Source: a virus
Virus record (IMG/VR): IMGVR_UViG_3300032308_001681
Span: 1-64,000 of that record
DNA length: 64,000 nucleotides
Direction: 5' to 3' (one strand)
Below, one piece after another: positions 23,226 to 33,241 of this stretch; the first letter of the stretch is position 1; each line of letters starts with the position of its first letter. The position numbers were made by a program, and so were the translations under genes. The notes under the pieces were generated by a model, which ran no database searches, was not told the DNA's origin, and saw only the letters and a program-made list of their open reading frames with translations.

Positions 23226-25928
23226 ATGGCGGATGAGGTCACTAACGGGCTAAATAAGGCCAGTGCGGCCATTGACAAGCAGACAGTCAAGGTAGAAAAG
23301 CTTGTCAAAGAGTATGAAGAGCTTGCTCAAGCTGTCTACAAGGCTATGGGCGGTAGCGGAAAAATTGGTGGCGGAGGAGGCTCCACTGGGCCCATGATGC
23401 CCGGGGGCACTTTTGCGAACATCGCTCCGCCTTCCGGGGGTTCTGGAATGGGCGGCATGGGCGGCATGGGAAGCCTCCTCCCGGGGCTACTCTCAGCCGG
23501 TATTGCCGCAGGTGTAGGAGTTTACCAAGGACGGTTTATGGGAATGCCTGACGTTCAGGCAACCATGAACAGGGCCACCTCGTCCTATAATGCCGGTATT
23601 TCAATGGGCATTGGCGGAAGTGGAATGCGAGGCATGCAGTCCTCAACCCTTTCTGCAATGTCAGGCGGGTTGACTGCCAAAGGCAATGACGCCATGGTTT
23701 CAGAGTTCCTTGGTTCTCGAGGCATGAACTACAATGCCAACCCTAACTCGACGTATATGCAAACTGTTCGCGGAGTTAGCAACTCGGCCAAGTACTTGAA
23801 CATGAGCAACGAACGTTCAATGGCGGCCATTGAAGGCCTTACCAGTGGCGCTACATCTAGGTCTTTGCTTAATAACCTTGGTATTTATACATCAGATGTA
23901 TCTACTGGTAAAGAAAAGGGTCAGGCGCAAATCTTTAATGAGATTTCAAACCGACTTACTGCTGGTAGGGGCGCCTTCTCTGTAGAAGATGTAAACGACT
24001 CATTCCGCAGAGGAAACCTTGGGGCATCTTTGTCAGGCATGGGCCTGTCGGATGACCAACAGCAAATGTTCAAACAGTTCATGATTGCCAAGGCTCAGGG
24101 CAAAACCATGGACTTGTCTGACGATGCGGCTATGGCTGATTTGGCCAAAACTTCTGGGTTAAACCCCGCAACTATGGGCTACAAAAGCAATACGTATGAT
24201 ACACAAGCAATGGCTGTTGCCCAAGAAAACTACACCAAAGCAATTCAAGACATCCTTCCGCATTTAGAAAGTCTTAGCAAGACAGCCGGTGAAGCTGCTG
24301 CGGGGGTTGAGGGCCTTGCAAAAGCCACACTATCCTTTATGCAGGGCAACCAAGCTGGCGCAGGAGATGTCTTTGGAAAAATGGCCATGCTTAGCGCAGG
24401 CGGTGATGTTCTATCCACAGCTGTTGGTACCGCTATGGGCGGCGGATTCGGTGGCGGTGGCGGTGGCCGCCGCGGTGGTGGCGGTGGGGGTGGAGGCCGA
24501 CGTGGCAGCAACAAGCTTCCTCCGGGTTACACCGAGGTAAGCCCCGGTAGATTTCGAAACGATAAAACCGGCCAGTTTGCCGCTGACCCGCGTACCGGAG
24601 CTAGTAACTCTAAGTACTTGGCTCCGGCCGACCAAACACCTAAAGATGGTGCGCCTAAACTTGGAGCGGGTCGTCAAGTCCTTAAAACAGCGGGCCAGCT
24701 CGGTAAGGGCATGGGAATTGCTGGCGCTGTCATTGGAGGCTTGACGCTTGCTGACGACATCGCAAACGGACACGGCTGGGGAACCAAGCAGTTCAGCACT
24801 GATATGGGCTCAACTATCGGCGGAACTGCCGGTGCAGTACTCGGCGGTGCGCTCGGCACGTTTCTTGGTCCTGTGGGTACTGTTCTTGGTGGTATGGCAG
24901 GCAGCTACGTAGGTAGCTGGCTCGGCGGTACAATCGGCGGCATGTTTGGTACAGGTGGAACTAACAGCACCATTAGTGGCAGTCAACCCACAGGCAGTGG
25001 TGCTGGAAACAAGCTGAGCTTTATTATGCCTGTTAATGGCAACATCTCTAGCGGGTTTGGGCCGAGGACTCCTCCGGCTCCGGGGGCTAGCAGTTTCCAC
25101 GATGGAATTGACATTGGCGCTGCTGAGGGCGCGGCCATCGGTGCGTCAGCCGAGGGTGTTGTAACTGTCGCGGGGGACAAGGGCGCATACGGTAAGTACA
25201 TTGAGATTAAACACCCCAATGGTTACATCACCTTTTATGCTCACCAGTCCCGCTTTGCTATTGGTGTAGGCGCAAAAGTTCGTCAAGGCCAGTTGATAGG
25301 TTACGTAGGAAACACTGGAGTGTCTACAGGCGCACACCTTCACTTTGGTATGCACGACGAAAAGGGCGCAAAGATTGACCCCTTGAAGGTTATTAGTGGC
25401 GGTGCTCCAAGTAGCATGAGTGGCGCTGAGGGCAGCAAGGGGTTTGTTTCCGGTGGAGGCGCAGTAGCCAAGGACTTAAACTCGCTGATTGACTCTCGAG
25501 CCAAGGTGGGTGCTGAACGAGTCGGCGGAATATCTGGCGCTAATGGTGGAATGGCAAGAGGCGCTGCTCCCGGTGGCTCGGCTGGTGGCAACAACCTCAT
25601 GGTAGGAAATAGTCAGCAAAACCTTGTGAGCAACAACCGCATGGGAATCTACCTGCCCGGAGCACCTCGAGCCAAGCAGGGAGACTCTTATGTCGCCCAA
25701 GACGGCCCCGTCAACGTGCACGCTGGTGAGGCCATCCTTACCTCACAACAGGCAGACACATGGCGCAAAGCTCTCCAAAGCGGAAAGCTTGGCGGAAGCG
25801 GCGGGAACAACGTCACAATTAACGTTACTGTTCAACAAGCCTCTGAAGCAGAGGCCAAACGATTGGCAAAGATGGTTAAAGAATACATTGACCAAGATGA
25901 CATGTTTAGTCAGATGGGAAGTTCATAA
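23226..25928 (+). CDS. Tail tape measure protein with M23 peptidase domain
   Basis: 900 residues, helical with Gly-rich low-complexity linkers (around 40-100, 395-430, 430-480) and hydrophobic Gly/Ala segments (490-580) that could enter the host membrane. Residues about 598-720 form an LytM/M23 zinc metallopeptidase: GFGPR..., FHDGIDIG (His, Asp), YAHQS and HLHFG, all metal ligands present. The length sets tail length; the peptidase probably opens peptidoglycan during injection. It follows the frameshifted chaperone, the usual order. Confidence 0.92.
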   Translation: MADEVTNGLNKASAAIDKQTVKVEKLVKEYEELAQAVYKAMGGSGKIGGGGGSTGPMMPGGTFANIAPPSGGSGMGGMGGMGSLLPGLLSAGIAAGVGVYQGRFMGMPDVQATMNRATSSYNAGISMGIGGSGMRGMQSSTLSAMSGGLTAKGNDAMVSEFLGSRGMNYNANPNSTYMQTVRGVSNSAKYLNMSNERSMAAIEGLTSGATSRSLLNNLGIYTSDVSTGKEKGQAQIFNEISNRLTAGRGAFSVEDVNDSFRRGNLGASLSGMGLSDDQQQMFKQFMIAKAQGKTMDLSDDAAMADLAKTSGLNPATMGYKSNTYDTQAMAVAQENYTKAIQDILPHLESLSKTAGEAAAGVEGLAKATLSFMQGNQAGAGDVFGKMAMLSAGGDVLSTAVGTAMGGGFGGGGGGRRGGGGGGGGRRGSNKLPPGYTEVSPGRFRNDKTGQFAADPRTGASNSKYLAPADQTPKDGAPKLGAGRQVLKTAGQLGKGMGIAGAVIGGLTLADDIANGHGWGTKQFSTDMGSTIGGTAGAVLGGALGTFLGPVGTVLGGMAGSYVGSWLGGTIGGMFGTGGTNSTISGSQPTGSGAGNKLSFIMPVNGNISSGFGPRTPPAPGASSFHDGIDIGAAEGAAIGASAEGVVTVAGDKGAYGKYIEIKHPNGYITFYAHQSRFAIGVGAKVRQGQLIGYVGNTGVSTGAHLHFGMHDEKGAKIDPLKVISGGAPSSMSGAEGSKGFVSGGGAVAKDLNSLIDSRAKVGAERVGGISGANGGMARGAAPGGSAGGNNLMVGNSQQNLVSNNRMGIYLPGAPRAKQGDSYVAQDGPVNVHAGEAILTSQQADTWRKALQSGKLGGSGGNNVTINVTVQQASEAEAKRLAKMVKEYIDQDDMFSQMGSS

Positions 25929-27076
25929 TGGTATTTTTAAAACCGTGGGAAAACCCAAGACTGACATTCGTCAATTATCGAATGAATACGGGCAAACCGC
26001 CGCCGCCCAAATACGACCCCGCTAAAGGCACAGGGTTTCGCCCCGACGGAACCGCCGTTGGTCGAGGCGGCACGTACTTTAACGGCATCGGCGTCGCCGG
26101 GACCGGAGCCGACATTGAGGCTTGGAAGAAAAAGTGGAACGCTGCTGGCGCGGCCTTGAACGCCGCCGGACCAGCGTTGACCGAGCTGTATAACCAGCGG
26201 GTTGCCGCCGCGGGTGGTGGTGGTGGTGGTGACTCGGCTCCGGCCCCCGCACCCGTTGTTTTGAACTACGACGACAAGAAGTTTTCGTACAATATTGGGT
26301 GTGTACGGGATGCGTACTTCAGTAAACGACAGTCTTTTCATCAAGCATTGACTCCCAACGCTAAGGGTTCGATTAAAGACAGCCCAGTGACAATAGCTTC
26401 TTCTGAAGAACTCTGGTCAAGAGCAGGGACCAATAAAGGAATGATTACCCTGTTTATGCCCAAGGATACGGGCATGGGGCTAGACGCCGTGACGCCCGTT
26501 GAGGGAAGCCCATATTCGCCTAAAGAGTGGGAAAAGTACGGATTTCAATTTCACTACAACCCAACCAGCATTGACATGGTGTACTCTGGCGCGCCAAACA
26601 CAGACGCTGCTTTGGAGATGTCTGGTCAAGAAAAGTTTAACCTTATTGGTGCGCAAGTCAGCCAGAGTACGCTTGCGCTAGACATTGTGTTGAATCGTGT
26701 AGCGGACATGAAGTATTACGACGAAAAAGGAAGAATTAAAGCGAGTGTACCCGACCGCAACAATTTGTATGCGCCCAGATTTCCCAGCCCTACTGAACAA
26801 CTTGAAATATATAAAAAAGGCACAATGTACGATGTAGAGTTTCTGCTTTCTACGGTTATTGGCTACAAAATAGAAACCAAGTACCGCGGCCGAACGGCAG
26901 ATGTTGGTTGGCTCAGTGGCCGACCAGTGACTCTAAATCTTGGAAAAGGACTAAAGTATCTTGGGTATATTAATGCTTTTAGTGTAAAGCACGTTATTTT
27001 CAATGAAAAGATGGTTCCTGTGTTTTCTACACTTAGCCTAAACTTTAACCGTATTCCAGACTATGCAGGAATTTAG
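25928..27076 (+). CDS. Baseplate/tail hub-associated structural protein
   Basis: 382 residues, ATG overlapping the tape-measure stop (TAATG). A Gly/Pro/Ala-rich N-terminal third (to about 110, with a run of Gly) is followed by a beta-rich part with GFQFHYNPTSIDMVYSG, LALDIVLNR, FLLSTVIGYKIETKYRG and a final LNFNRIPD strand. This resembles the proteins linking tube end and hub in contractile tails. Role inferred from order between tape measure and hub genes. Confidence 0.6.
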   Translation: MVFLKPWENPRLTFVNYRMNTGKPPPPKYDPAKGTGFRPDGTAVGRGGTYFNGIGVAGTGADIEAWKKKWNAAGAALNAAGPALTELYNQRVAAAGGGGGGDSAPAPAPVVLNYDDKKFSYNIGCVRDAYFSKRQSFHQALTPNAKGSIKDSPVTIASSEELWSRAGTNKGMITLFMPKDTGMGLDAVTPVEGSPYSPKEWEKYGFQFHYNPTSIDMVYSGAPNTDAALEMSGQEKFNLIGAQVSQSTLALDIVLNRVADMKYYDEKGRIKASVPDRNNLYAPRFPSPTEQLEIYKKGTMYDVEFLLSTVIGYKIETKYRGRTADVGWLSGRPVTLNLGKGLKYLGYINAFSVKHVIFNEKMVPVFSTLSLNFNRIPDYAGI

Positions 27077-27082
27077 ATAACT

Positions 27083-27361
27083 ATGATATTTACAGACAGC
27101 AGGTATGCTACGGGAGTTCTGTTTAAGGCGTTTAACCAAAGAAAACAGGACTACGACGTCACCGTATTTAGAAACTTCCCCTCAGGTAAAGCCCAATACT
27201 TTCTATACGTTTGGCAAGAGTCTGACCGAATTGATTTAGTATGCAAAAAATTTCTCAATACAGCAGGTGCATGGTGGAAAGTTATGGACTACAACCCCGA
27301 GATTCTTAACCCATTCGATATTCCTGTTGGAACAGTTTTGAGGATTCCTAGTGTTGAATGA
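27083..27361 (+). CDS. Small LysM-like/gp53-type baseplate protein
   Basis: 92 residues. The C-terminal half (IDLVCKKFLNTAGAWWKVMDYN, NPFDIPVGTVLRIPS) fits the small baseplate protein with a LysM-like fold (T4 gp53/gpX type) that ends in P-x-G-x-x-L-x-I-P. It sits between the hub-associated and hub genes, the standard place. Its stop overlaps the next gene's start by 11 bases. Confidence 0.75.
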   Translation: MIFTDSRYATGVLFKAFNQRKQDYDVTVFRNFPSGKAQYFLYVWQESDRIDLVCKKFLNTAGAWWKVMDYNPEILNPFDIPVGTVLRIPSVE

Positions 27362-28646
27362 CCCTGCTCACCGGAATAACCCGGCGTTTAAAGCTCGTAG
27401 AAATACAAGCTTTAAGTTGTCGTTCCCCACGATGCCTTCGTTAAAGCGAACCCCCCGCAAAGTAGAGCTTCGGCAAGTACAGAACCACCACGACATTTTG
27501 ATAATCAGCTTCCCTATCACAGGCAAAGTATGGTTTGACGAAATACCGACTGGTCTTCCTGTTCAATTTTCATGGGCGCAAGAAAATAATAGCGCCACAT
27601 GGTATGGCTATGTTTCTTCAGTATCCAAGCTTGTTGCGCAATCTCAACGTGAGCAGACCATGGAAGTTCAGTGTATTGGGGCATCCTTCCCCCTAAAAGA
27701 ACGTGCAAATAGAGTTTTTTCTGATTCAACTATTCCCGAAGCTGTCGAAACTATTGCTAAACAACACGGGTTAGCCTTTGTTGGTGACCAACATCCTCGA
27801 AGGTTTCCGCAGCTAACAATGGCGGGGCATTCTTATTGGGAATGGATTCAAGAGCAGGCAAAAAGAATTGGGTTTGCCGTGGTCATGCACAACACCACGT
27901 TGTACTTTAGAGATTTAGATTCGTATATTAATCAAAAAATTACCCAAGTTCCTCTTCTCTATGCAGGAAATACGCCAAGCCAATATCGAGGCCAGCTACA
28001 CGACCGTACGTTGGATTCCTTTGAAGTTATTAAAGGCGACTTAATTGAGCAAGGGGTAACTCGACGTTCTGAAAAAACAGTTGGTGGGGTGGACCCTTTA
28101 ACAGGACGGGCCAACACATCGACCGCATCGCCAAAAGACGTGGGAGATAGCCTACGAACTACCGCTAATGACGTTTTGTTTTCTGAGTATCGTACAGACC
28201 AAGTTGTTTCCAGCTATACAGACTCCGTACAAATGTCTAAAGGCGCCGCGCAAATGGGTCGCTTTAAACTCCCAGCCAAGGTAAAATGTCAAGGAGACCC
28301 TCGGATACATCCGTACGGTACAGTGCAAATACTTGGCACCGGAGAGAAGACGGACGGGTATTGGCTCGTAAAAGACGTTACCCATATTTTTCAAAAGTTT
28401 GGAGACTACAACATCACTATGACTGTAGTCACAGACGGTACTGGGCAAAATGAAAAAACAGCATTTCGTGGAACTCAAAATCTATTTACTAGTATTTTGA
28501 ATATTCCAGAACTAGTTTCTCGACCAAGCTCTCTTGCACAATCTGCGCAAAACATAACAACAAGGTTAATTCAAACGGTACCGCCAACGGTTAGCTCTCA
28601 ACAAGGGTTTAACCAAACACCCACTCGATGGAAGGCCACGACATGA
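27351..28646 (+). CDS. Baseplate hub protein (gp27/gene D-like)
   Basis: 431 residues from GTG 27351. Residues about 40-110 (VELRQVQNHHDILIISFP, GYVSSVSK) and 125-200 (TIPEAVETIAKQHGL..., WEWIQEQAKRIGFAVVMHNTTLYFRD) are the two domains of phage late-control D/gp27 hub proteins; the latter part has the EYRTDQVVSSYTDSV linker and the final barrel with TDGYWLVKDVTHIF. It forms the trimeric ring that holds the central spike encoded at 30976. Confidence 0.85.
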   Translation: MLNDPAHRNNPAFKARRNTSFKLSFPTMPSLKRTPRKVELRQVQNHHDILIISFPITGKVWFDEIPTGLPVQFSWAQENNSATWYGYVSSVSKLVAQSQREQTMEVQCIGASFPLKERANRVFSDSTIPEAVETIAKQHGLAFVGDQHPRRFPQLTMAGHSYWEWIQEQAKRIGFAVVMHNTTLYFRDLDSYINQKITQVPLLYAGNTPSQYRGQLHDRTLDSFEVIKGDLIEQGVTRRSEKTVGGVDPLTGRANTSTASPKDVGDSLRTTANDVLFSEYRTDQVVSSYTDSVQMSKGAAQMGRFKLPAKVKCQGDPRIHPYGTVQILGTGEKTDGYWLVKDVTHIFQKFGDYNITMTVVTDGTGQNEKTAFRGTQNLFTSILNIPELVSRPSSLAQSAQNITTRLIQTVPPTVSSQQGFNQTPTRWKATT

Positions 28647-29062
28647 CCGCCCCGAACAAAATCTCAGAAACGGCTATTAAGTTGCCCTTTTCTTTTGGAG
28701 CAAACGGTGCAGTAAAAACCACCACAGAACAAACAGAAATTTGGGGAGACAGGGTACGCGGAGCAATTGGGACTGCCATTGGAGAGCGTGTAATGCACTC
28801 CGATTTTGGTACTAACATTCCCTTGTCCGAGTGGGACACCGCCTCTGTCATGGAGGAAACCATCATGGAGGAGGTGTCGTCTATGTTCAATATTGCATTT
28901 CCAACCCTAACGTGGACAAACATAACCACTGAGGTTGACCCTTACACAAACATTGTTTCTGCTGAGATTGAGTACACACTTCCCAATCAAGACGGCGTGT
29001 CAACCGAAGTTGGCATTGCAACCATTTCTAAAAACACACTACTAACTGAGGCAAGCCGATGA
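28643..29062 (+). CDS. Baseplate wedge protein gp25-like
   Basis: 139 residues. ATG 28643 overlaps the hub stop (ATGA) with GGAAGG 7 bases upstream; an ATG at 28628 is possible but has a weaker site. IKLPFSFGANGAVKTTTEQTEI then GERVMHSDFGTNIPLSEWD matches the gp25/GPW lysozyme-like family of wedge proteins which anchor the sheath to the baseplate. ATGA overlap with the next gene. Confidence 0.85.
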   Translation: MTAPNKISETAIKLPFSFGANGAVKTTTEQTEIWGDRVRGAIGTAIGERVMHSDFGTNIPLSEWDTASVMEETIMEEVSSMFNIAFPTLTWTNITTEVDPYTNIVSAEIEYTLPNQDGVSTEVGIATISKNTLLTEASR

Positions 29063-30966
29063 CTACTGACCCAACAACTACGGGGACAAACCCAGTTCCC
29101 CTTTCTATTGATTACACAAACAGAGACTTTTACTCCCTTAGGGAGGCCCTTATTGCGCAGGTAAAAGACCGCATAAATACGGGAAATGACTCCAAATGGT
29201 ACGGAAATGACACCTCTGACTTTGGGGTAGCTCTGATTGAGGCCTTTGCGTACATGGGCGACGTAATGAACTACTATGTCGATAGAATTGCTAACGAAAC
29301 GCTACTAAGAACAGCAACACAGCGCGACAGCGTGTTCAACCTTGCCAAGTCATACGGGTACACTCCCGGGGGTTATCGCGCAGCGACTACTACGCTGACG
29401 TTTAGCAACGCGACACTTACTTCTGGACTTTCTACCCTTCCTGTTGGTACGCAAGTAGTTGGCTCAGTGACTGACGGAGACGTCATCCGGCAGATTAGGT
29501 TTACCACCACCCAACCAGCCATACTTACTGGGAGCCCTGTACCGGCAACCGTGTCAGTTACCGCACAACACGGGTATAACGTAACGTCAGTTTACCCCGC
29601 GGCTAATGCGCAAGATGTTGCCGGAGAAATACTCGGCACTTCGGACGGAACAGCCAACCAAGTCTTTAAACTTGCAGAGAACCAAGTTGTCGATGGAAGT
29701 ATTAAGATATTTGTTCAGGTGGGTGACTCGTACGGTGAGTGGGAGCAGACGCTCCACCTTGCAGACTACGGCCCGGTTGACTCCGTGTATCAAACGGCTA
29801 CTGATGGAGCGGGAAACACGTATGTCCAATTTGGAGACGGTGTATCAGGAGCTATCCCTAATACGTACGCAGCAATAAAGGCGCAGTATGTTGTTGGTGG
29901 CGGTTCTTTGGGTAATGTTGGAGAAAACACGCTTAAAGAATTTGAGTACATTCCCGGCTTTAACAGCACACAGCTTAACGCTGTAAGAGCAGCTCTACAA
30001 ATTTCTAATACAATCGCTACGGGCGGAGTTGAGCCCGAATCTCTAGAGTCAGTTAGGCAAGCGGCTCCGCAAGCGTACTCCAGCACAAACCGAGCAATTA
30101 CATTAGAAGACTACAACGGCCTAGCGCTTCAAGTTGATGGCGTTGGAAAATCCAATAGTTCCGCCAGCATCTGGAACAACGTAACCGTGTACATTGCTCC
30201 TCGCCGCGATGGCACGTTGGTTTCGCTGACCGATGTTTATCCCGGAAAAAACTCGACAAATACCGCAGTAACCCCTGCATGGACAACGCTACAGACTGCT
30301 GTACAGAACGAGCTGGAAACAAAGAAGCTCATTGGTGCAAACGTTACCGTCTCACCCCCGCTGTACACTGATGTGTATTTAAACGTAGTGTACAAATTGG
30401 CGCCCGGATTTGACGGTAGTCAGGTGGAGCTTTCTATGCGCCAGTTCTTAAATACGTATTATTCATACAATCAAATGGAGTTCAACATGGCGTTGTCTCC
30501 TCAAAACATAGAACTATTTTTGCAGTATGTCCCCGGAGTAGAGACCGTTAAAGTAAACAAGCTTTACCGTACTGGTGGGGCAGAAATCCCAGCCACTCTA
30601 ACTGGAGCCGTAAATGAAATCTTTGTGCTGCGGGGAGCTGACGCAGCAAAGGTTACCTTTAACGTTGCGAGCCCCGTTTCTACGTTGTCTGGATTGACAA
30701 TCTTTAACGGAACAACCGCAATTACTCTGAGCCCCTCGTTTAGCGGAACAACCACCAGCTACACCGCAACTGCAACGGGTGCGACCACCTTGCTGGTAAC
30801 GCCAACAAGCGGTTTCAACTCCAGCATTGCGGTCGGCAACGTCCTCACTAGTTCGGGAGCAACGCGGCCGGTAGCGGTGTCTGGGGCAACGTACAACCTT
30901 GTAGTTACCAGCGTTTCCGCGGACGGGTCGTCTACGACTACTTACACAGTCGTTGTTACCCTCTAG
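29059..30966 (+). CDS. Baseplate wedge protein (gp6/gpJ-like) with cadherin-like C-terminus
   Basis: 635 residues. The N-terminus IDYTNRDFYSLREALIAQVK and GDVMNYYVDRIANETLLRTATQRDSV is the gpJ/gp6 signature; the middle VGGGSLGNVGENTL is the conserved barrel loop, and the later part includes AAPQAYSSTNRAITLEDYNGLA. Residues about 545-635 form an extra Ig-like domain (YTATATGATTLLVTP, TYTVVVTL) resembling cadherin-like beta domains. The core forms the wedge ring; the added domain is probably on the baseplate surface. Confidence 0.88.
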   Translation: MTTDPTTTGTNPVPLSIDYTNRDFYSLREALIAQVKDRINTGNDSKWYGNDTSDFGVALIEAFAYMGDVMNYYVDRIANETLLRTATQRDSVFNLAKSYGYTPGGYRAATTTLTFSNATLTSGLSTLPVGTQVVGSVTDGDVIRQIRFTTTQPAILTGSPVPATVSVTAQHGYNVTSVYPAANAQDVAGEILGTSDGTANQVFKLAENQVVDGSIKIFVQVGDSYGEWEQTLHLADYGPVDSVYQTATDGAGNTYVQFGDGVSGAIPNTYAAIKAQYVVGGGSLGNVGENTLKEFEYIPGFNSTQLNAVRAALQISNTIATGGVEPESLESVRQAAPQAYSSTNRAITLEDYNGLALQVDGVGKSNSSASIWNNVTVYIAPRRDGTLVSLTDVYPGKNSTNTAVTPAWTTLQTAVQNELETKKLIGANVTVSPPLYTDVYLNVVYKLAPGFDGSQVELSMRQFLNTYYSYNQMEFNMALSPQNIELFLQYVPGVETVKVNKLYRTGGAEIPATLTGAVNEIFVLRGADAAKVTFNVASPVSTLSGLTIFNGTTAITLSPSFSGTTTSYTATATGATTLLVTPTSGFNSSIAVGNVLTSSGATRPVAVSGATYNLVVTSVSADGSSTTTYTVVVTL

Positions 30967-30975
30967 TAGGTTCTT

Positions 30976-32922
30976 ATGCAGGTAGACAGTTATGGGAACC
31001 GCAGGTTCTACGGCCTTTACCGAGGCGTAGTAGTTGAAAATGCCGACCCATTAAGCCAAAACAGGGTCAAGGTACGGGTTCCGCAGGTCCTGTTTGACGC
31101 CACTACTGACTGGGCTTGGGTTCAACAAGCCCATGGAGTTCAGGTAGACCCGCCAGAAATTGGCCAAGGTGTCTGGGTACAGTTTGAGGGGGGCGACCCG
31201 TCATTCCCTGTCTGGGTTGGTACATTTGCCGATACGGCTAAGTTAAAACTTGCGTTAAATGACCTTACAGACGTCAACACTGCTGGAGTTACTAACGGGC
31301 AAACCATTGTTTACCAAGCTTCGTCTAGCTCTTGGATTCCCGGAGCGGGGGCTCAAGGTGCACAGGGTCCGCAGGGGGCTCAAGGTGCACAGGGTCCGCA
31401 GGGTACCCAAGGCACACAGGGGGCACAAGGTGCCCAAGGAGCCGCCTCTACGGTAGCCGGACCGCAGGGCTCACAGGGACCGCAGGGGACTGTAGGACCT
31501 CAAGGTACGCAAGGCCCACAAGGTGCTCAAGGTGCGACGGGTACGCAAGGACCTCAAGGTGTTCAAGGTTCTCAGGGTGCTACTGGCTCTCAAGGTCCCC
31601 AAGGAACACAGGGGGCACAAGGCTCTCAAGGCTCACAAGGTCCTCAGGGACCTCAAGGAACGCAAGGTCCGCAGGGAAGTCAAGGAGCAGCATCTACAGT
31701 TGCCGGACCTCAAGGACCGCAGGGGAGTACTGGACCTCAAGGTACGCAAGGTCCACAAGGTTCGACCGGTTCTACGGGTGCTGGTGGTGCGCTTGGTTAT
31801 TGGGGCAGTTTTTGGTCTACAAGCACTCAAACAACAGCCAGCTCTTCAGCCGTAAACGCGGTTACGCTAAACACAACTGACCCAGACTCAAACGGCGTTT
31901 CTATAGCATCGTCTTCTCGTGTGACGTTTGCGTACTCTGGAACGTATAACGTACAGTTTTCTGCTCAAGTACACGAGCCTTCAAACGGCTCACCTAGTAT
32001 TGACTTCTGGCTACGGCTTAATGGGACAAACATTCCAGAAACAACCGGAACAGTAAACCTCAGTAATCAAATGCCGTATGCGATGGCCGCGTGGAATTAC
32101 ATCTTAGATTTATCTGCTGGTGATTACCTTGAGCTTATGTGGGCCGCGGATTCGACGAATCCTCGTCTGGAATACAAAGCCGCTCAAACAACCCCTCATG
32201 TGGCTCCTGCTACTCCTTCAGTCATACTTACTGCTCAACAAGTTATGTACACTCAGCTTGGACCGCAGGGGGCGCAGGGGTCTCAGGGTCCTCAAGGAGT
32301 GCAGGGTTCTCAAGGAACACAGGGGGTGCAGGGGTCTCAAGGAACACAAGGAACACAAGGACCACAAGGTGCACAGGGTCCGCAAGGCTCACAGGGTCCT
32401 CAAGGAGTGGGAGTACCCGCAGGAGGTACTGCGGGTCAATTTCTTACAAAAGTTAGTGCGACAAACTATGACACTCAGTGGTCGAACCTTCCCACGGGCT
32501 CCGTTATTCAAGTTCTCTCCACCGCAAAGACGACCGTTTTTTCTACAACGTCCACGTCTATTGTAGATGTGACGGGTATGTCGGTGACCATCACGCCAAA
32601 GTCAACAAGTAGCACTATCCTCGTTATGGTGAATTTTCTACAGAGCACCAACAACACAGCTACTACAAACTCATTTCGCATCATTCGTGGTTCAACCAGT
32701 ATCGGCGCAACTGGTTCAACGTATTACTCAAGTCCCTTTCAGGGCGGTCTTACAGGTTATTGGATGGCACTAACTTTTCTTGACTCACCAGCGTCAACTA
32801 GCGCACTTACTTACAAACTTTCTATGTTGACCGGTGCCTCAACCACCGGCTATGTAGGCGCGTACTCCCAAAACACGGGCTTGCCGTCAACGTCAACAAT
32901 TACAGTTATGGAGGTTGCATAG
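30976..32922 (+). CDS. Baseplate spike protein (gp5/gpV OB-fold) with collagen-like repeats
   Basis: 648 residues. Residues about 10-90 ([44 protein letters not shown]) are the OB-fold domain of the central spike. Residues about 125-270 and 429-478 are Gly-x-Gln collagen-like triplets (GPQ, GAQ, GTQ, GSQ); between and after them are beta domains of C1q/TNF-like type (280-425 and 490-648). The OB fold fits hub contact, the repeats a long trimeric fibre. Such a fusion is unusual; see findings. Confidence 0.75.
   Translation: MQVDSYGNRRFYGLYRGVVVENADPLSQNRVKVRVPQVLFDATTDWAWVQQAHGVQVDPPEIGQGVWVQFEGGDPSFPVWVGTFADTAKLKLALNDLTDVNTAGVTNGQTIVYQASSSSWIPGAGAQGAQGPQGAQGAQGPQGTQGTQGAQGAQGAASTVAGPQGSQGPQGTVGPQGTQGPQGAQGATGTQGPQGVQGSQGATGSQGPQGTQGAQGSQGSQGPQGPQGTQGPQGSQGAASTVAGPQGPQGSTGPQGTQGPQGSTGSTGAGGALGYWGSFWSTSTQTTASSSAVNAVTLNTTDPDSNGVSIASSSRVTFAYSGTYNVQFSAQVHEPSNGSPSIDFWLRLNGTNIPETTGTVNLSNQMPYAMAAWNYILDLSAGDYLELMWAADSTNPRLEYKAAQTTPHVAPATPSVILTAQQVMYTQLGPQGAQGSQGPQGVQGSQGTQGVQGSQGTQGTQGPQGAQGPQGSQGPQGVGVPAGGTAGQFLTKVSATNYDTQWSNLPTGSVIQVLSTAKTTVFSTTSTSIVDVTGMSVTITPKSTSSTILVMVNFLQSTNNTATTNSFRIIRGSTSIGATGSTYYSSPFQGGLTGYWMALTFLDSPASTSALTYKLSMLTGASTTGYVGAYSQNTGLPSTSTITVMEVA
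31348..31788 (+). repeat. Collagen-like Gly-x-Gln triplet repeat, block 1
   Basis: About 145 codons of Gly-X-Gln and related triplets (third codons CAA or CAG throughout). The DNA is a degenerate 9-base repeat (GGNCNNCAR) interrupted by two near-identical inserts spelling [11 protein letters not shown]. Frame +1 and +2 shadow ORFs in this stretch are produced by the repeat. Confidence 0.9.
32260..32409 (+). repeat. Collagen-like Gly-x-Gln triplet repeat, block 2
   Basis: About 50 codons of the same [15 protein letters not shown] triplets as block 1, after an intervening beta domain. Codon choice is mixed between CAA and CAG so the repeat is constrained at protein level. Confidence 0.9.
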
Positions 32923-33203
32923 TGGTCGACATTCAGACCGTCCTAAACCGAATTCGCCCCGGTGCTGAGTGGACATTGGACGGGGACTCTTATGAAGGCC
33001 TTACTTGGCTAGATGACTCACCTAAGCCAACCGCAGAAGAAGTCGACGAGGCTTTCCCCGTTGTCGCTGAGCAAATTGCCGCAGAAGAACAGGCTGCCAA
33101 AGATGCCGCCCAAGAACTTGAAGAGCAGCGCGCTTCTGCTATGGCAAAACTAGCTATGCTTGGTCTAACCCCCGAAGAAGTCCGCGCTGTAATCGGTTTG
33201 TAA
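32922..33203 (+). CDS. Small protein with coiled-coil, XkdW-like context
   Basis: 93 residues from GTG 32922 overlapping the spike stop. Residues 1-40 are a small domain with WTLDGDSYEGLTWLDDSPKP, 50-80 a Glu/Ala/Lys helix, and the end LTPEEVRAVIGL. Small proteins of this composition commonly follow spike or fibre genes and may help fibre folding or attachment. Unproven. Confidence 0.55.
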   Translation: MVDIQTVLNRIRPGAEWTLDGDSYEGLTWLDDSPKPTAEEVDEAFPVVAEQIAAEEQAAKDAAQELEEQRASAMAKLAMLGLTPEEVRAVIGL

Positions 33204-33241
33204 GGCAAAAAGTTTAGCTAACCCACTAGGCTGGTCTTACT

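Noticed and set aside
31332-31880. 182-codon + frame rich in Ser/Arg/Thr within the spike gene
   Set aside because: A product of the collagen-like repeat read out of frame; the real frame has the Gly-x-Gln triplets and OB fold.
31348-32409. CRISPR-like array of short direct repeats
   Set aside because: The repeats are contiguous 9-base codon triplets without unique spacers and code for a protein.
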